From positions 310,001 to 374,000 of the forward strand of contig CAWAYH010000004.1 of the NCBI GenBank assembly GCA_963786195.1: DNA of 64,000 bases. Direction: 5' to 3'. Origin of the DNA: CAWAYH01 sp963786195 (GTDB taxonomy: Bacteria > Acidobacteriota > Vicinamibacteria > Vicinamibacterales > 2-12-FULL-66-21). The position numbers and the translations under genes are program-made. The notes beneath the pieces were generated by a model that saw only the letters and a list, made by a program, of their open reading frames with translations, had not been told where the DNA came from and ran no database searches. Shown here piece by piece: positions 44,654-53,484 of this stretch (positions are counted from its first letter, which is position 1; every line of letters starts with the position of its first letter).

Positions 44654-46571
44654 GAACCCACCGCTCCGTGATTTGGAACCGTTCCATCGTCATGGCATCC
44701 GTCGGGCAGCGGATGGCGCACAGCCCGCAACGGATGCACCGCTCGTCGTCTTTCACCATGGCGGCAAGCGGCAGGCCATTGCCTCGTGCGCGGTCGATGA
44801 GTGCGTGGCGCTCGGTCTCGCTCAGGTCCAGATCCTCGAAGGGGACGATGGCCAGGCAGTACTCCGGGCACACATCAACGCATCGATTGCAGAGGACGCA
44901 GAGCTCGGGGTCGTAGATGGTCTGGACGTGGCACACGAGACATCGGGCGGCTTGCGTCCGCGCCCGCTCGACGTCATAGCCAGCCTCGACCTCGGCGATT
45001 CCCGTCCTCCGCTCGATGGGTATCGTCGGCGGCGGCTCCCGGTCGGCGATTTCGAAGCCGGCCATCATGCGATAGTGCGCGGTCGACAGCTGCTCGATAT
45101 CCAACTGTGATTCGAGCCGCGCGCCGCCGTGGGCGAGGTGCTCGTGGATCGAGCGCGCCGCCCGCTTGCCGTTGGCGATCGCGTCGATGAGGTTGCGGGG
45201 CCCGAAGGCGACATCACCGCCTGCGAAGACGCCCGGCTTCGAGGTCGCCAGCGTCTCCGGATCGATCTGGATACCTCCGCCCGGCGTCAACGCGATGCCG
45301 TCGGCCGGCGTGAGGAATGAGAGATCCGCCCGCTGGCCGATCGCCAGCACACACGCATCCGCCTCGAGCGTGATCAGGTCGTCGTCGTCATATACCGGTG
45401 CAAAGCGGCCCCCGGCATCGAACACCGAGCGGACCGCGCGAAGCTCGATCGTCCGGAGCGCCGTGTCGCCGAGAAGCCGCTTCGGACCTCGTCGCGTCAG
45501 GAAGCGTACGCCCTCCTTGCGGGCCTCATCCAATTCCTCGTGGCCTTGCGTGGTCCGGAGGACCGGCATTTCCTCGAAGCTCTCGAGCGACACAATCGTG
45601 ACCTCCGAGGCGCCGCCGCGTAGGGCGGCGCGCGCGGAATCGAGCGCTTCCTTGACGCGCGCGTCGGATTCGCCCTCGAGCGTCGCCAGCGCCTCGATTT
45701 CCTCCTCTCGGCTCAGGCGCAGCGCCGTGCGTGCGGCATCGAACGCGACGAATCCGCCGCCAATGACCACCACGCGACGCCCGAGGTTCATCCGGTAACC
45801 GCGATTGACGTTGAGCAGGTAGTCGACCGCTTTGACGACGCCGTCGAGCTCGACGCCGGGGATCTGCAAGTCGCGGCCGCGCGACACGCCGACTCCGATG
45901 AACACGGCGTCGTAGCCGTCGCGCGTCAGTTGCAACAGGCCGAAGTCTGATGTCAGGGGAGTTCGCAGTCGCAAATCCACGCCGAGTGCGACGATGCGAT
46001 CGATTTCCGCTCGGATGATGGTGCGCGGCAGGCGGTACTCCGGAATCCCGAACCGCATCATCCCGCCGGGCTCTTCGGCGGCCTCGAACACCGTGACGTT
46101 GTAGCCCAGATGGGCGAGGTCATGCGCGGCGGCCATTCCGGCCGGACCCGATCCGATTACAGCCACCTTCGAGCGTGGACCGGCGCCGGCGTTGGCGTCA
46201 TCGGAGACGGGCAGGTGGCCGGCGTAGCGGTTGCCTTCCGAGATGAGCGTCGTGCGAAGTTGATCCTGCGTGTCCGGTCGAATGGACTCTACGCCGTACT
46301 GTTCACACACGAATCGCTTCAGCGCACGGATGGAAATCGGGGCGTCGATGCTGCCGCGACGGCAGGCGTCCTCGCAGGGTGCTGCACAGACCCGGCCACA
46401 TACCGAAGCGAATGGATTCGGCGCCCTCGCAACGAGGTAGGCGGCCTCATCGCGACCCTCAGCGATTAGCTGCACGTAGCGGCCGGCGTCGGTGGCGACT
46501 GGACAGCCAGTCTGGCACTTGACCTGCGCCTTCCACTGATCCAGATCGGGGAAACGGATCCGTACAGCCAT
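44646..46571 (-). CDS. GltD-like FAD/NAD(P) oxidoreductase fused to a 2[4Fe-4S] ferredoxin domain
   Basis: A 641-residue cytoplasmic flavoprotein. The N-terminal Fe-S domain has the CQTGCPV and CGRVCAAPCEDACRRG cysteines (about residues 17-75). An FAD GxGxxG site follows as VAVIGSGPAGMAAAHDL near 135, a second nucleotide site as VVVIGGGFVAFDAAR near 270, and the FAGGDVAFGPRNLIDA block near 450. The C-terminal ferredoxin domain carries CVLCNRCVDVCP and CIRCGLCAIRCP. It is the first gene of the nos operon. The ATG at 46571 fits the family; ATG 46607 is an alternative. A role feeding or draining electrons at the nos complex is an inference. Confidence 0.88.
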   Translation of the reverse strand: MAVRIRFPDLDQWKAQVKCQTGCPVATDAGRYVQLIAEGRDEAAYLVARAPNPFASVCGRVCAAPCEDACRRGSIDAPISIRALKRFVCEQYGVESIRPDTQDQLRTTLISEGNRYAGHLPVSDDANAGAGPRSKVAVIGSGPAGMAAAHDLAHLGYNVTVFEAAEEPGGMMRFGIPEYRLPRTIIRAEIDRIVALGVDLRLRTPLTSDFGLLQLTRDGYDAVFIGVGVSRGRDLQIPGVELDGVVKAVDYLLNVNRGYRMNLGRRVVVIGGGFVAFDAARTALRLSREEEIEALATLEGESDARVKEALDSARAALRGGASEVTIVSLESFEEMPVLRTTQGHEELDEARKEGVRFLTRRGPKRLLGDTALRTIELRAVRSVFDAGGRFAPVYDDDDLITLEADACVLAIGQRADLSFLTPADGIALTPGGGIQIDPETLATSKPGVFAGGDVAFGPRNLIDAIANGKRAARSIHEHLAHGGARLESQLDIEQLSTAHYRMMAGFEIADREPPPTIPIERRTGIAEVEAGYDVERARTQAARCLVCHVQTIYDPELCVLCNRCVDVCPEYCLAIVPFEDLDLSETERHALIDRARGNGLPLAAMVKDDERCIRCGLCAIRCPTDAMTMERFQITERWVHD

Positions 46572-46674
46572 TGCCGGTGATCGGCGACCGAGCAAGTGGA
46601 GTGCCATGAAATCGCGCGACGCGCGGACGAAATCTCGCAAAAGGCCGGACTTTGTCGATGGTCCGCGACGTCGA

Positions 46675-46690
46675 TGTGAAAAATCTCACG
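46675..46690. promoter_or_regulatory. CRP/FNR-family type site upstream of the nos operon
   Basis: TGTGAAAAATCTCACG fits TGTGA-N6-TCACA at 9 of 10 positions. It lies about 105 bp upstream of the first nos gene, in the only gap of the operon's 5' side. A nitrogen-oxide or oxygen-responsive CRP/FNR regulator is plausible. Confidence 0.5.
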
Positions 46691-46805
46691 GCGGTGGGGA
46701 AAGTTCCGGAGGGCGCCAAAAGCAGCCCAGGCTCCCAGCGTCAAGCTCTTGTTCGTGCCTGTCGAGCCGATCGAATGGATCGAATCTGAATCCCTTCGTC
46801 GATGC

Positions 46806-47243
46806 TCACGCGCGCCAGCGTTCTTCCCACGCGACGCCGGTCGCTTCGAGCGCGACGATTCCATGCAACGGAAAATCCAGCAGGGGCGTGGCCGTTCCGG
46901 AAACCAGGAGCGTCAACAAGCGTGGCAGGTGAGGCATGTGGCCGACCAGCATGACTTCACGCGATTCGCCAGTCAGTAGCGTCCTTGTCCAGTCCGGTGG
47001 ATCGTCAGGCTGGAATCCGCGGATCGCCTTGAACGTCGCAAGCGGATTGCAGGCCCGAAGAAACGCCTCGGCTGTCTGACGCGCGCGCAGCTTCCCGCTG
47101 TGCCAGATTTCCTCCGGCTTGACACCTCGTGCCGCAACATCTCGCGCGAGACGATCGGCGTGCAGACGTCCGGCGTCTGAGAGCGGCCGCTGGGGATCGA
47201 CGTCGGGCCCGACGGCGTCAGCGTGGTGCACGAGGTAGATCAT
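46806..47243 (-). CDS. SixA-like histidine phosphatase
   Basis: A 145-residue protein of the histidine phosphatase superfamily, similar to phosphohistidine phosphatase SixA. The family start is usually LxRHG/A; here it reads YLVHHADA, with the catalytic His kept but the preceding Arg changed to His. The second half keeps the WHSGKLRARQTAE block and the VMLVGHMPHLPRL His block. The DNA reads in one frame and is intact. The ATG at 47243 overlaps the argH end by 26 bp. The substrate is unknown, and the Arg-to-His change may reduce or alter activity. Confidence 0.8.
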   Translation of the reverse strand: MIYLVHHADAVGPDVDPQRPLSDAGRLHADRLARDVAARGVKPEEIWHSGKLRARQTAEAFLRACNPLATFKAIRGFQPDDPPDWTRTLLTGESREVMLVGHMPHLPRLLTLLVSGTATPLLDFPLHGIVALEATGVAWEERWRA

Positions 47244-48621
47244 GTGAGAGCCAGTCGCGCAGTTCGGCAAGCGACGCCTTGACGGCTGACGGATTGGTCG
47301 ACTGCGGCGTTCGCTTTCGGGCGACGGACGCCGCAGCCGTGACGGCGTCTTGAACGTCGGCGCCGAACAGCGGCGAGTGCGCGCTCCACTCCTCGGCCGT
47401 CAGCGCCTCGAACGATCGGCCTTCACGAACCAGACGCAGCACGAGCGCGCCGACGATCTGGTGCGCGTCGCGGAAGGGTACGCCCTTCGCCACGAGGTAG
47501 TCCGCCACGTCCGTGGCAAGAAGCAAACCGGCTGCCGCGCGTTCGGCGGCGGCGCGGTTGATCGAGATCCCCTGGATGACCGTGGCGGTCGCGTCGAGCG
47601 ACGCGCGCAGCGTGTCTTCCGCCTCGAAGAGCGCTTCCTTGTCTTCCTGCAGGTCCTTGCTGTAGCCGATGGGCAGCCCCTTCATGGTCGCCAGCCATCC
47701 GGCCAGCCGCCCGATGACACGGCCTGTCTTGCCGCGCACGAGCTCGAGCGGATCCGGGTTTTTCTTCTGCGGCATGAGGCTGCTGCCCGTGGCCGCCCGA
47801 TCCGAGAGCTCGAAGAATCCAAACTCTTCCGAGGTAAACAGAATCATGTCCTCGGCCAGGCGGCTGAGGTGGACCATCGTCAGCGCGCACGCATGGAGAA
47901 ACGACGACACGACATCACGCTCGCCGGTCGCGTCGATGCTGTTGCGGACCACTCGTGAAAAACCAAGATGACGCGCGAGCCAGTCGACGTCGATGGCGTA
48001 GCTCGTGCCGGCAATCGCGCCCGATCCGAGCGGCAGCTCGTCAGCTTCGGCGATGACGGCATCCAGCCGCGCGTGATCTCTTCGAAGCGCAGACGTGTAC
48101 GCCAGGAAGAAGTGCGCGGCGAGGACGGGCTGCGCCCGCCGCATGTGGGTGTACGACGGCATCACCGCGCCGTTCGAGCGCTCCGCGCAATCCGCAAGGA
48201 TGCCCGTCAGCCGGACGATGGCGCCCTGGAGCTCGGGGATGCGACGCTTCAGGTAGAGCCTCAGGTCGACGGCGACCTGCTCGTTTCTGGACCGGCCCGT
48301 GTGCAGCCGGCGGCCCGCTTCCCCGATGCGCTCGATGAGCTCACGCTCGACGAACGAATGGATGTCTTCGTCGTCGCGCGCGGACTCTGAATCGAAAAAG
48401 GCCGGGTCGGCGCCGCGAGCAAGGATGTCGCGAAGCCCCGAACCGATCGCGCCGGCGTCGGCGCCGCTCAGCACACCCGCGCGCTCGAGTGCCGCCACCC
48501 ACCCGAGACTTCCGCGCACATCGTCCTCGAAAAGACGCCGGTCGAACCGGAAGGAGCGGCCGAACTCCAGAAGACCCGCGTCAGGATCGCCATCGAAACG
48601 CCCGGACCAGAGATGTGCCAT
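47218..48621 (-). CDS. argH: Argininosuccinate lyase
   Basis: A 467-residue enzyme that splits argininosuccinate into arginine and fumarate, the last step of arginine synthesis. The fumarase/lyase signature GSSLMPQKKNPD is near residue 278, and the HTGRSRNEQVA block near 107 and TSYAIDVDWLARHL near 206 match ArgH. The ATG at 48621 begins MAHLWSGRFD, the typical start. It lies 3 bp after argG. It is full length and intact. Confidence 0.97.
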   Translation of the reverse strand: MAHLWSGRFDGDPDAGLLEFGRSFRFDRRLFEDDVRGSLGWVAALERAGVLSGADAGAIGSGLRDILARGADPAFFDSESARDDEDIHSFVERELIERIGEAGRRLHTGRSRNEQVAVDLRLYLKRRIPELQGAIVRLTGILADCAERSNGAVMPSYTHMRRAQPVLAAHFFLAYTSALRRDHARLDAVIAEADELPLGSGAIAGTSYAIDVDWLARHLGFSRVVRNSIDATGERDVVSSFLHACALTMVHLSRLAEDMILFTSEEFGFFELSDRAATGSSLMPQKKNPDPLELVRGKTGRVIGRLAGWLATMKGLPIGYSKDLQEDKEALFEAEDTLRASLDATATVIQGISINRAAAERAAAGLLLATDVADYLVAKGVPFRDAHQIVGALVLRLVREGRSFEALTAEEWSAHSPLFGADVQDAVTAAASVARKRTPQSTNPSAVKASLAELRDWLSHDLPRAPR

Positions 48622-48624
48622 GAG

Positions 48625-49839
48625 CTACCTTCGGACCGTGTCCGGTTTGGCGAGCAGCGCTTTGCGAGCCACCGTCTCGATTGGAAGTCCCCAGATCTTG
48701 ATGAAGCCTTCGGCGGCCGTGTGATCGAAAAGATCGGCGGAGTCGTAGGTCGCCAGTCCGTGGTCGTACAGGGCGAAAAGCGACTTCCTGCCGACCACGC
48801 GGCAGTCTCCCTTGAACAGCTTCAGCCGGACAGACCCGGTCACGCGCGGCTGCACCGTGGCGACGAACGCGTCAATCGCCTCGCGCGTCGGCGAGAACCA
48901 CAGACCGTTGTAGACGAGATCGGCGTAGGCCCTCGACAGCTCCTGCTTCAGACGATCGAGATCGCGGGTGACGACCAGCTTCTCGAGCTCGCGATGCGCG
49001 GTGTGGAGCACGACGGCCGCAGGCGCCTCGTAGATTTCGCGGGACTTGATGCCGACGATCCGGTTCTCCACCATGTCGATCCGTCCGACACCGTGCGCGC
49101 CGGCGATGGTCTCCAGGCTCTCGATGAGCTCGATCATCGACATCTCGATTCCGTTGGCGCGGATGGGAACGCCGCGCTCGAACTCAATCTCCAGATAGGC
49201 CGGTTGATCCGGACAGGCCTGGGGGGATCGCGTCAGCGTGTAGATGTCGTCCGGCGGCTCGGCCCAGGGGTCCTCGATCACGCCGCACTCGATGGATCGT
49301 CCCCAGAGGTTGGCGTCGGTGCTGTACTGGTTGTCCGCGCCGGCAGGAACAGGGATGTCGCGTGACCGTGCGTACTCAATTTCGGCGCTGCGCGACATAC
49401 CCCACATCCGTGCGGGCGCGATCACTTTGATCGAAGGCTCGAGCGCGCGGGCAGAGATGTCGAGCCCCATCTGATCGTTGTCCTTGCCCGTACACCCGTG
49501 CGCGATGGCGGTGGCCCCTTCCATCTTTGCAATCTCGACGATCTTGCTGGCGATGAGCGGGCGGCCCAGGGCGGTGGCCAGCGGGTAGCGATCCTCGTAG
49601 ATCGCGCCGGCCTGCAGGGCGGGCAGGATGTAGTCGCGAATGAACTCGTCGCGGGCGTCGATTACGTGACAACGAACGGCGCCAATCGCGAGCGCGCGCT
49701 CACGCACGTCCGCCAGCTCTCGGCCCTGACCGAGATCCAGGGTGACTGCGACAATCTCGGCGTTGAAGCGCTCGGCTAGCCAGGGAATCGCCACTGACGT
49801 GTCGAGCCCGCCGGAATACGCGAGGACAATCCGTTCCAT
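48625..49839 (-). CDS. argG: Argininosuccinate synthase
   Basis: A 404-residue ATP-dependent ligase joining citrulline and aspartate. The N-terminal AYSGGLDTSV PP-loop (residues 7-16), the AHGCTGKDNDQ block near 113, the DNQYSTDANLWG block near 167 and the VGRIDMVENRIVG block are all present. The start abuts the argR stop (the two overlap by one base). It is full length and intact. Confidence 0.98.
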   Translation of the reverse strand: MERIVLAYSGGLDTSVAIPWLAERFNAEIVAVTLDLGQGRELADVRERALAIGAVRCHVIDARDEFIRDYILPALQAGAIYEDRYPLATALGRPLIASKIVEIAKMEGATAIAHGCTGKDNDQMGLDISARALEPSIKVIAPARMWGMSRSAEIEYARSRDIPVPAGADNQYSTDANLWGRSIECGVIEDPWAEPPDDIYTLTRSPQACPDQPAYLEIEFERGVPIRANGIEMSMIELIESLETIAGAHGVGRIDMVENRIVGIKSREIYEAPAAVVLHTAHRELEKLVVTRDLDRLKQELSRAYADLVYNGLWFSPTREAIDAFVATVQPRVTGSVRLKLFKGDCRVVGRKSLFALYDHGLATYDSADLFDHTAAEGFIKIWGLPIETVARKALLAKPDTVRR

Positions 49840-50336
49840 CAGCCTTCCTTCTTCAGTGTTGCGTCGACAGCCGACCGTCCGCCGGTCTTCATCTCGTCCA
49901 GCCTGCGGCGCAGGGCCGAGGCGTGCGAGGCCGAACGGCAGATGACGAGGATCGTGTCGTCGCCGCCGATCGTGCCGACGACTTCCGGCAGCCTGGCGTT
50001 GTCGAGGGCCAGGGCGAGCGGCTGGGCCTGTCCGACGTCCGTCTTCAGCACCAGCATTTGCTCGACGGTTTCCTGCGTCCGCAGGTACTCCTCGACGGCT
50101 CTCCGGAGACCGAGGGTCCGACCGTTGGCGCTCCCGGCGTCCGCGACCGCGCGTCGATACGCGCCATCAGCCGCCCGTTTGACCAGGCCGAGCTCGCGAA
50201 TATCTCGCGACAGCGTGGCCTGGGTGGCCTCGATCCCACGGGCCGACAGCTCGGCCCGAAGCTGCTCCTGGCTCGTAATCGCCGCGCGATCAACGAGTTC
50301 GAGGATCGCTGCCTGCCGACGTGGCTTCATGACCAT
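49839..50336 (-). CDS. argR: Arginine repressor ArgR
   Basis: A 165-residue regulator. The N-terminal winged helix has the SQEQLRAELSARGIEATQATLSRDIRELGLVK region (the SRDIRELGLVK recognition segment at about residues 44-54). The C-terminal arginine-binding domain carries LPEVVGTIGGDDTILVICRS with the GDDT arginine-contact motif. The ATG at 50336 (or 50330) is chosen; an upstream extension would run through the promoter. It is divergent from argC across a short gap with ARG-box-like sites, one of which falls in its own promoter spacer, implying autoregulation. Confidence 0.94.
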   Translation of the reverse strand: MVMKPRRQAAILELVDRAAITSQEQLRAELSARGIEATQATLSRDIRELGLVKRAADGAYRRAVADAGSANGRTLGLRRAVEEYLRTQETVEQMLVLKTDVGQAQPLALALDNARLPEVVGTIGGDDTILVICRSASHASALRRRLDEMKTGGRSAVDATLKKEG

Positions 50337-50350
50337 GGTCGCAACCTGTG

Positions 50351-50356
50351 AGTATA
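50351..50356 (-). promoter_or_regulatory. argR promoter -10 element (TATACT)
   Basis: On the minus strand TATACT lies 15 bp from the argR ATG at 50336. The -35 region is weak, and the ARG-box-like site occupies the spacer, so ArgR binding would block it. Confidence 0.45.
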
Positions 50357-50358
50357 CA

Positions 50359-50372
50359 CGCATATGCATTCA
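50359..50372 (-). promoter_or_regulatory. ARG-box-like operator 1
   Basis: On the minus strand this reads TGAATGCATATGCG. A second element of the same form, TGAAT-N4-ATGCG, lies at 50439-50452 on the plus strand over the argC start. ARG boxes of other bacteria contain a similar TGAAT half-site. Confidence 0.5.
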
Positions 50373-50397
50373 TAGCAAACGCAATTCATTGATTCGC

Positions 50398-50426
50398 TTG
50401 ACCTGCTTTCTGCATTGTTGTATAAG
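50398..50426 (+). promoter_or_regulatory. argC promoter (TTGACC-17-TATAAG)
   Basis: TTGACC at 50398-50403 and TATAAG at 50421-50426 are 17 bp apart, near consensus. The argC ATG at 50438 is only 11 bp past the -10, so the leader would be about 5 bases or absent. Confidence 0.65.
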
Positions 50427-50437
50427 TACAGGTTCCG

Positions 50438-51433
50438 ATGAATACTTATGCGCGCATTCGGGTCGGGATCGCCGGGGCAACAGGCTACGCCGGGGTCGAG
50501 CTCCTCCGCCGGCTGGCCAGGCACCCGGACGCCGACGTGCGGATCGCCATGGGATCCAGCACGTCCGAGCCGCGGCGCGTGCCGTCACTGGGCCACATCT
50601 GGGACGCGCCGGTCGAACGGTTCGATCTGGACCGCCTCGCAACCGAAACGGATGCGGTGTTCCTCGCGGTGCCCGACACGCTGGCGGCCGAAGTGGCGCC
50701 GACCCTTGCCGAACGTGGCCCGCGCGTTTTCGATCTGTCCGGCGCCTTTCGACTCCGCGAGAAATCCGAGCGGCAGCGCTGGTATCCGCACTCGCCTGAC
50801 CCGGCCGTTCGCGTGGCCTACGGGCTCACGGAGCGTTATCGCGATGCGCTGAGCGCCGCGCCGCTCATCGCGTGTCCGGGCTGTTATCCGACCGCGGCGG
50901 TCCTGGCCCTGCAGCCGCTGGCGGTGGCCGGCCTGATCCAGCCGGGCATCATCATCGACGCGAAGTCCGGCATCTCCGGCGCCGGCAAGACACCATCGGA
51001 ACGGACGCATTTTTCGGAAATCCATGGCAGCGTTGCGGCGTATGGCGTATTCGCGCATCGCCATGCGGCCGAAATCCAGCAGGAGCTCGGCATGGAGGTG
51101 ACCTTCGTGCCTCACCTCGTGCCGATCGACCGCGGCATCTTCGAGACGATTTACGCGCGGCTCCAGCCTGGCGTAGATGCCTCCGCCATCGAAGCGGCAC
51201 TGACGACGGCGTATGCGACTTCGCCGTTCGTGCGACTGACCGGCAGCGATCTGCCGGAGATCAAACACGTCGCGCATACGAACTTCTGCGACATCGGCTG
51301 GCGCGTCGACCGCCCGGGCGGTCAGCTCGTGATCGCGGCCTGCATCGACAACCTGGTGAAGGGTGCTGCGGGGCAGGCGATTCAGAATTTCAACGTGGCG
51401 TTCGGGTTCGACGAGACGACGGGGCTCAACTAG
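50438..51433 (+). CDS. argC: N-acetyl-gamma-glutamyl-phosphate reductase
   Basis: A 331-residue NADPH-dependent dehydrogenase that reduces N-acetylglutamyl phosphate to the semialdehyde. The Rossmann GATGYAGVELLRRL start (about residues 13-26), the catalytic Cys in ACPGCYPTA near 148, the SGISGAGKTPSE block and the HRHAAEI and FVPHLVPIDRGI blocks are all present. It is the first gene of the plus-strand arg operon, 345 bp-type length typical, and intact. argB starts 31 bp after the stop. Confidence 0.97.
   Translation: MNTYARIRVGIAGATGYAGVELLRRLARHPDADVRIAMGSSTSEPRRVPSLGHIWDAPVERFDLDRLATETDAVFLAVPDTLAAEVAPTLAERGPRVFDLSGAFRLREKSERQRWYPHSPDPAVRVAYGLTERYRDALSAAPLIACPGCYPTAAVLALQPLAVAGLIQPGIIIDAKSGISGAGKTPSERTHFSEIHGSVAAYGVFAHRHAAEIQQELGMEVTFVPHLVPIDRGIFETIYARLQPGVDASAIEAALTTAYATSPFVRLTGSDLPEIKHVAHTNFCDIGWRVDRPGGQLVIAACIDNLVKGAAGQAIQNFNVAFGFDETTGLN
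50439..50452 (+). promoter_or_regulatory. ARG-box-like operator 2, over the argC start codon
   Basis: TGAATACTTATGCG begins inside the argC ATG. It shares TGAAT-N4-ATGCG with operator 1. Its place just after the -10 would block transcription start. Confidence 0.4.
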
Positions 51434-51464
51434 AACCACGGACAACACAGACAACACGGAATCG

Positions 51465-52275
51465 ATGAAGACTGTTCTCAAGCTCGGCGGAGAGTTGCTC
51501 GAAGACGCAGCCGCGATCCGCGCGGCGGCCGAGGCGATTGTCCGTCTCGCGGCCGCGGTCCCGCTCGTCGTCGTACACGGCGGCGGACGCGCGATCGATG
51601 CCGAGCTCAAAGCGAAGGGACTGTCGCCGCGCTTCGTCGACGGCCTCCGGATTACGGACGACGCGACGCTCGACACCGTGGTCTCGGTCCTCGCGGGCCG
51701 GACGAACACCGCGCTCGTCGCAGCGATTGGGGCCGCAGGCGGACGGGCGGTGGGCGTCACCGGCGCCGACGGACAACTCGGTTTGTGCTCGCGCGCGCCG
51801 CTTTTCAAGACGGTCAGCGGCGAGATGGCCGACCTCGGCCTCGTGGGCCAGCCGGACGGCGCCGCTGCGGCACTCCTGGTGGATCTGCTCCGCATCGGCT
51901 GCATCCCTGTCGTCGCCAGCCTCGGCGTGGATCGCGAGGGGGTCGTGCTCAACGTGAACGCCGACGTCCTGGCCGCGCATCTGGCGACCGTGCTTCCGGC
52001 CGAGCGGCTGATCGTCGCGGGCTCGACTGCAGGAGTCCTGGACGAGGGCAACCGCACGATCGACGAGCTGGGCGTCGAGGACATCGACGCGATGACGTCA
52101 TCCGGCGTGGCGCATTCCGGGATGGTGGCCAAGCTCGCTGCATGCCGCCGCGCCTTTGCGAACGGCGTCGCCGACGTTTCGATCGTTGCCGGACGCGGCG
52201 CCGATTATCGTTGGGGCGGCGGGGACACGAATCGTGCCGGCGAGCACTCGATCGGCGGTGGAGATACGAGGATGA
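51465..52275 (+). CDS. argB: N-acetylglutamate kinase (frameshifted at a homopolymer)
   Basis: Phosphorylates N-acetylglutamate using ATP. The KLGGELLED N-terminus, VVHGGGRAIDAEL near residue 37 and the VNADVLAAHLA and STAGVLDEGN blocks are present. As read, the frame runs without a stop into argD. Removing one G from a GGGG run near 52222 restores the expected C-terminus GGGTRIV...EIRG and a stop at 52273-52275 that overlaps the argD ATG (ATGA). About 269 residues would result. The in-frame fusion to argD is therefore an artefact, not a fused enzyme. Confidence 0.94.
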
Positions 52276-53484
52276 CAATCGCAACCAATGTGATGGCGCT
52301 CGAGACGGACCATGTGCTGCAGGTCTACCGGCGGGGCCCGGTCGTGTTCGAGCGCGGGCGGGGATGCCGGCTGTTCGACGCTGACGGCCGCGCCTATCTC
52401 GATCTGATTTCGGGCGTGGGTGTTTCGGCGCTCGGCCATTCGCATCCGCGCCTCGTCGCGGCGATCGCCGATCAGGCCGCGACGCTGCTGCACACGTCGA
52501 ATCTCTACTTCCACCCGCTGCAGGGAGAAGTCGCGGCGCGTCTCAGCGCAGCTGTCCGGCCTTCCGCGCGCGTTCTTCTGCAACAGCGGCACCGAGGCTG
52601 TGGAAGCGTGTCTGAAGTTCGCCCGGCGTTTCTGGCACTCGCAGGGGGACTCGAGGCGGACCGGTTTCGTCGCGCTCGAGCATTCGTTCCACGGCCGCAC
52701 CATCGGATCGCTGTCGGTGACATGGGACGAACACTACCGCGCCCCGTTTGCACCGCTGCTGGCGGACGTCCGATTCGTGGGTCAGGACGATCCGGAGGCG
52801 CTCCTGGCCGCGGTGACCGAGTCGACGGCCGCGGTCGTGCTCGAACCGCTGCAGGGAGAAGGCGGCGTCAGGCCGTTGAGCCCGCGCATGGCGGAGGCGG
52901 TCAAGGACGCGTGCCGCCGGACCGGCGCGCTGCTCGTCGCCGACGAAGTGCAGAGCGGGCTCGGCCGGACCGGCCGGCCGTTCTATTCCGCGGTGCTCGG
53001 ACTGCAGCCGGACCTCATGGCCATCGGCAAGGCGCTGGGGGGCGGCGTGCCGATCGCGGCCGCGCTGTTCAGCGATCGCGTGGCGAAGGCCGCATCCTTC
53101 GGGGACCACGGAAGCACGTACGGCGGCAACCTGCTCGCGTGCCGCGCCGCGCTGGTCTTCCTGCAGGAACTGGTCGATAACGATTTAATCTCGCACGTCG
53201 CTGCGGTCGGCAGTCACCTGGAACGCGGACTCCGCGCGATCGCGGCGAAACACCCGATCGTCCGTGACGTGCGAGGGGCGGGACTCATCTGGGGAATCGA
53301 GCTCGATCGGCCCGCGCTGCCAGTCGTCGAAGCGGCGCTCGGGCTCGGGCTGCTCGTGAATCGAACGGCGGACACCGTCGTCCGGCTGCTGCCGCCGTTC
53401 GTCATCACGCCGGGCGAGATAGACGAGGCGTGCGCCCTGCTGGACAAGGCGATCGGCGCCGCCGCTGCTGGAGGAAGAACATAG
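52272..53484 (+). CDS. argD: Acetylornithine aminotransferase (frameshifted)
   Basis: A PLP-dependent class III aminotransferase converting N-acetylglutamate semialdehyde to N-acetylornithine. The N-terminal frame carries GPVVFERGRGCRLFDADGRAYLDLISGVGV-type sequence and the LGHSHPRLVAAI block. The rest lies in the frame ending at 53484, with FFCNSGTEAVEACLKFAR, VLEPLQGEGGV, VADEVQSGLGRTG and the Schiff-base lysine in AIGKALGGGVPIAA. One indel near 52560 joins them. The ATG at 52272 overlaps the corrected argB stop. About 404 residues, normal for ArgD. Confidence 0.95.

Noticed and set aside
51363..53180. A fused argB-argD protein in one open frame
   Set aside because: Removing one G near 52222 restores the known ArgB C-terminus and an ATGA overlap with argD. 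The later argD residues in this frame are nonsense.
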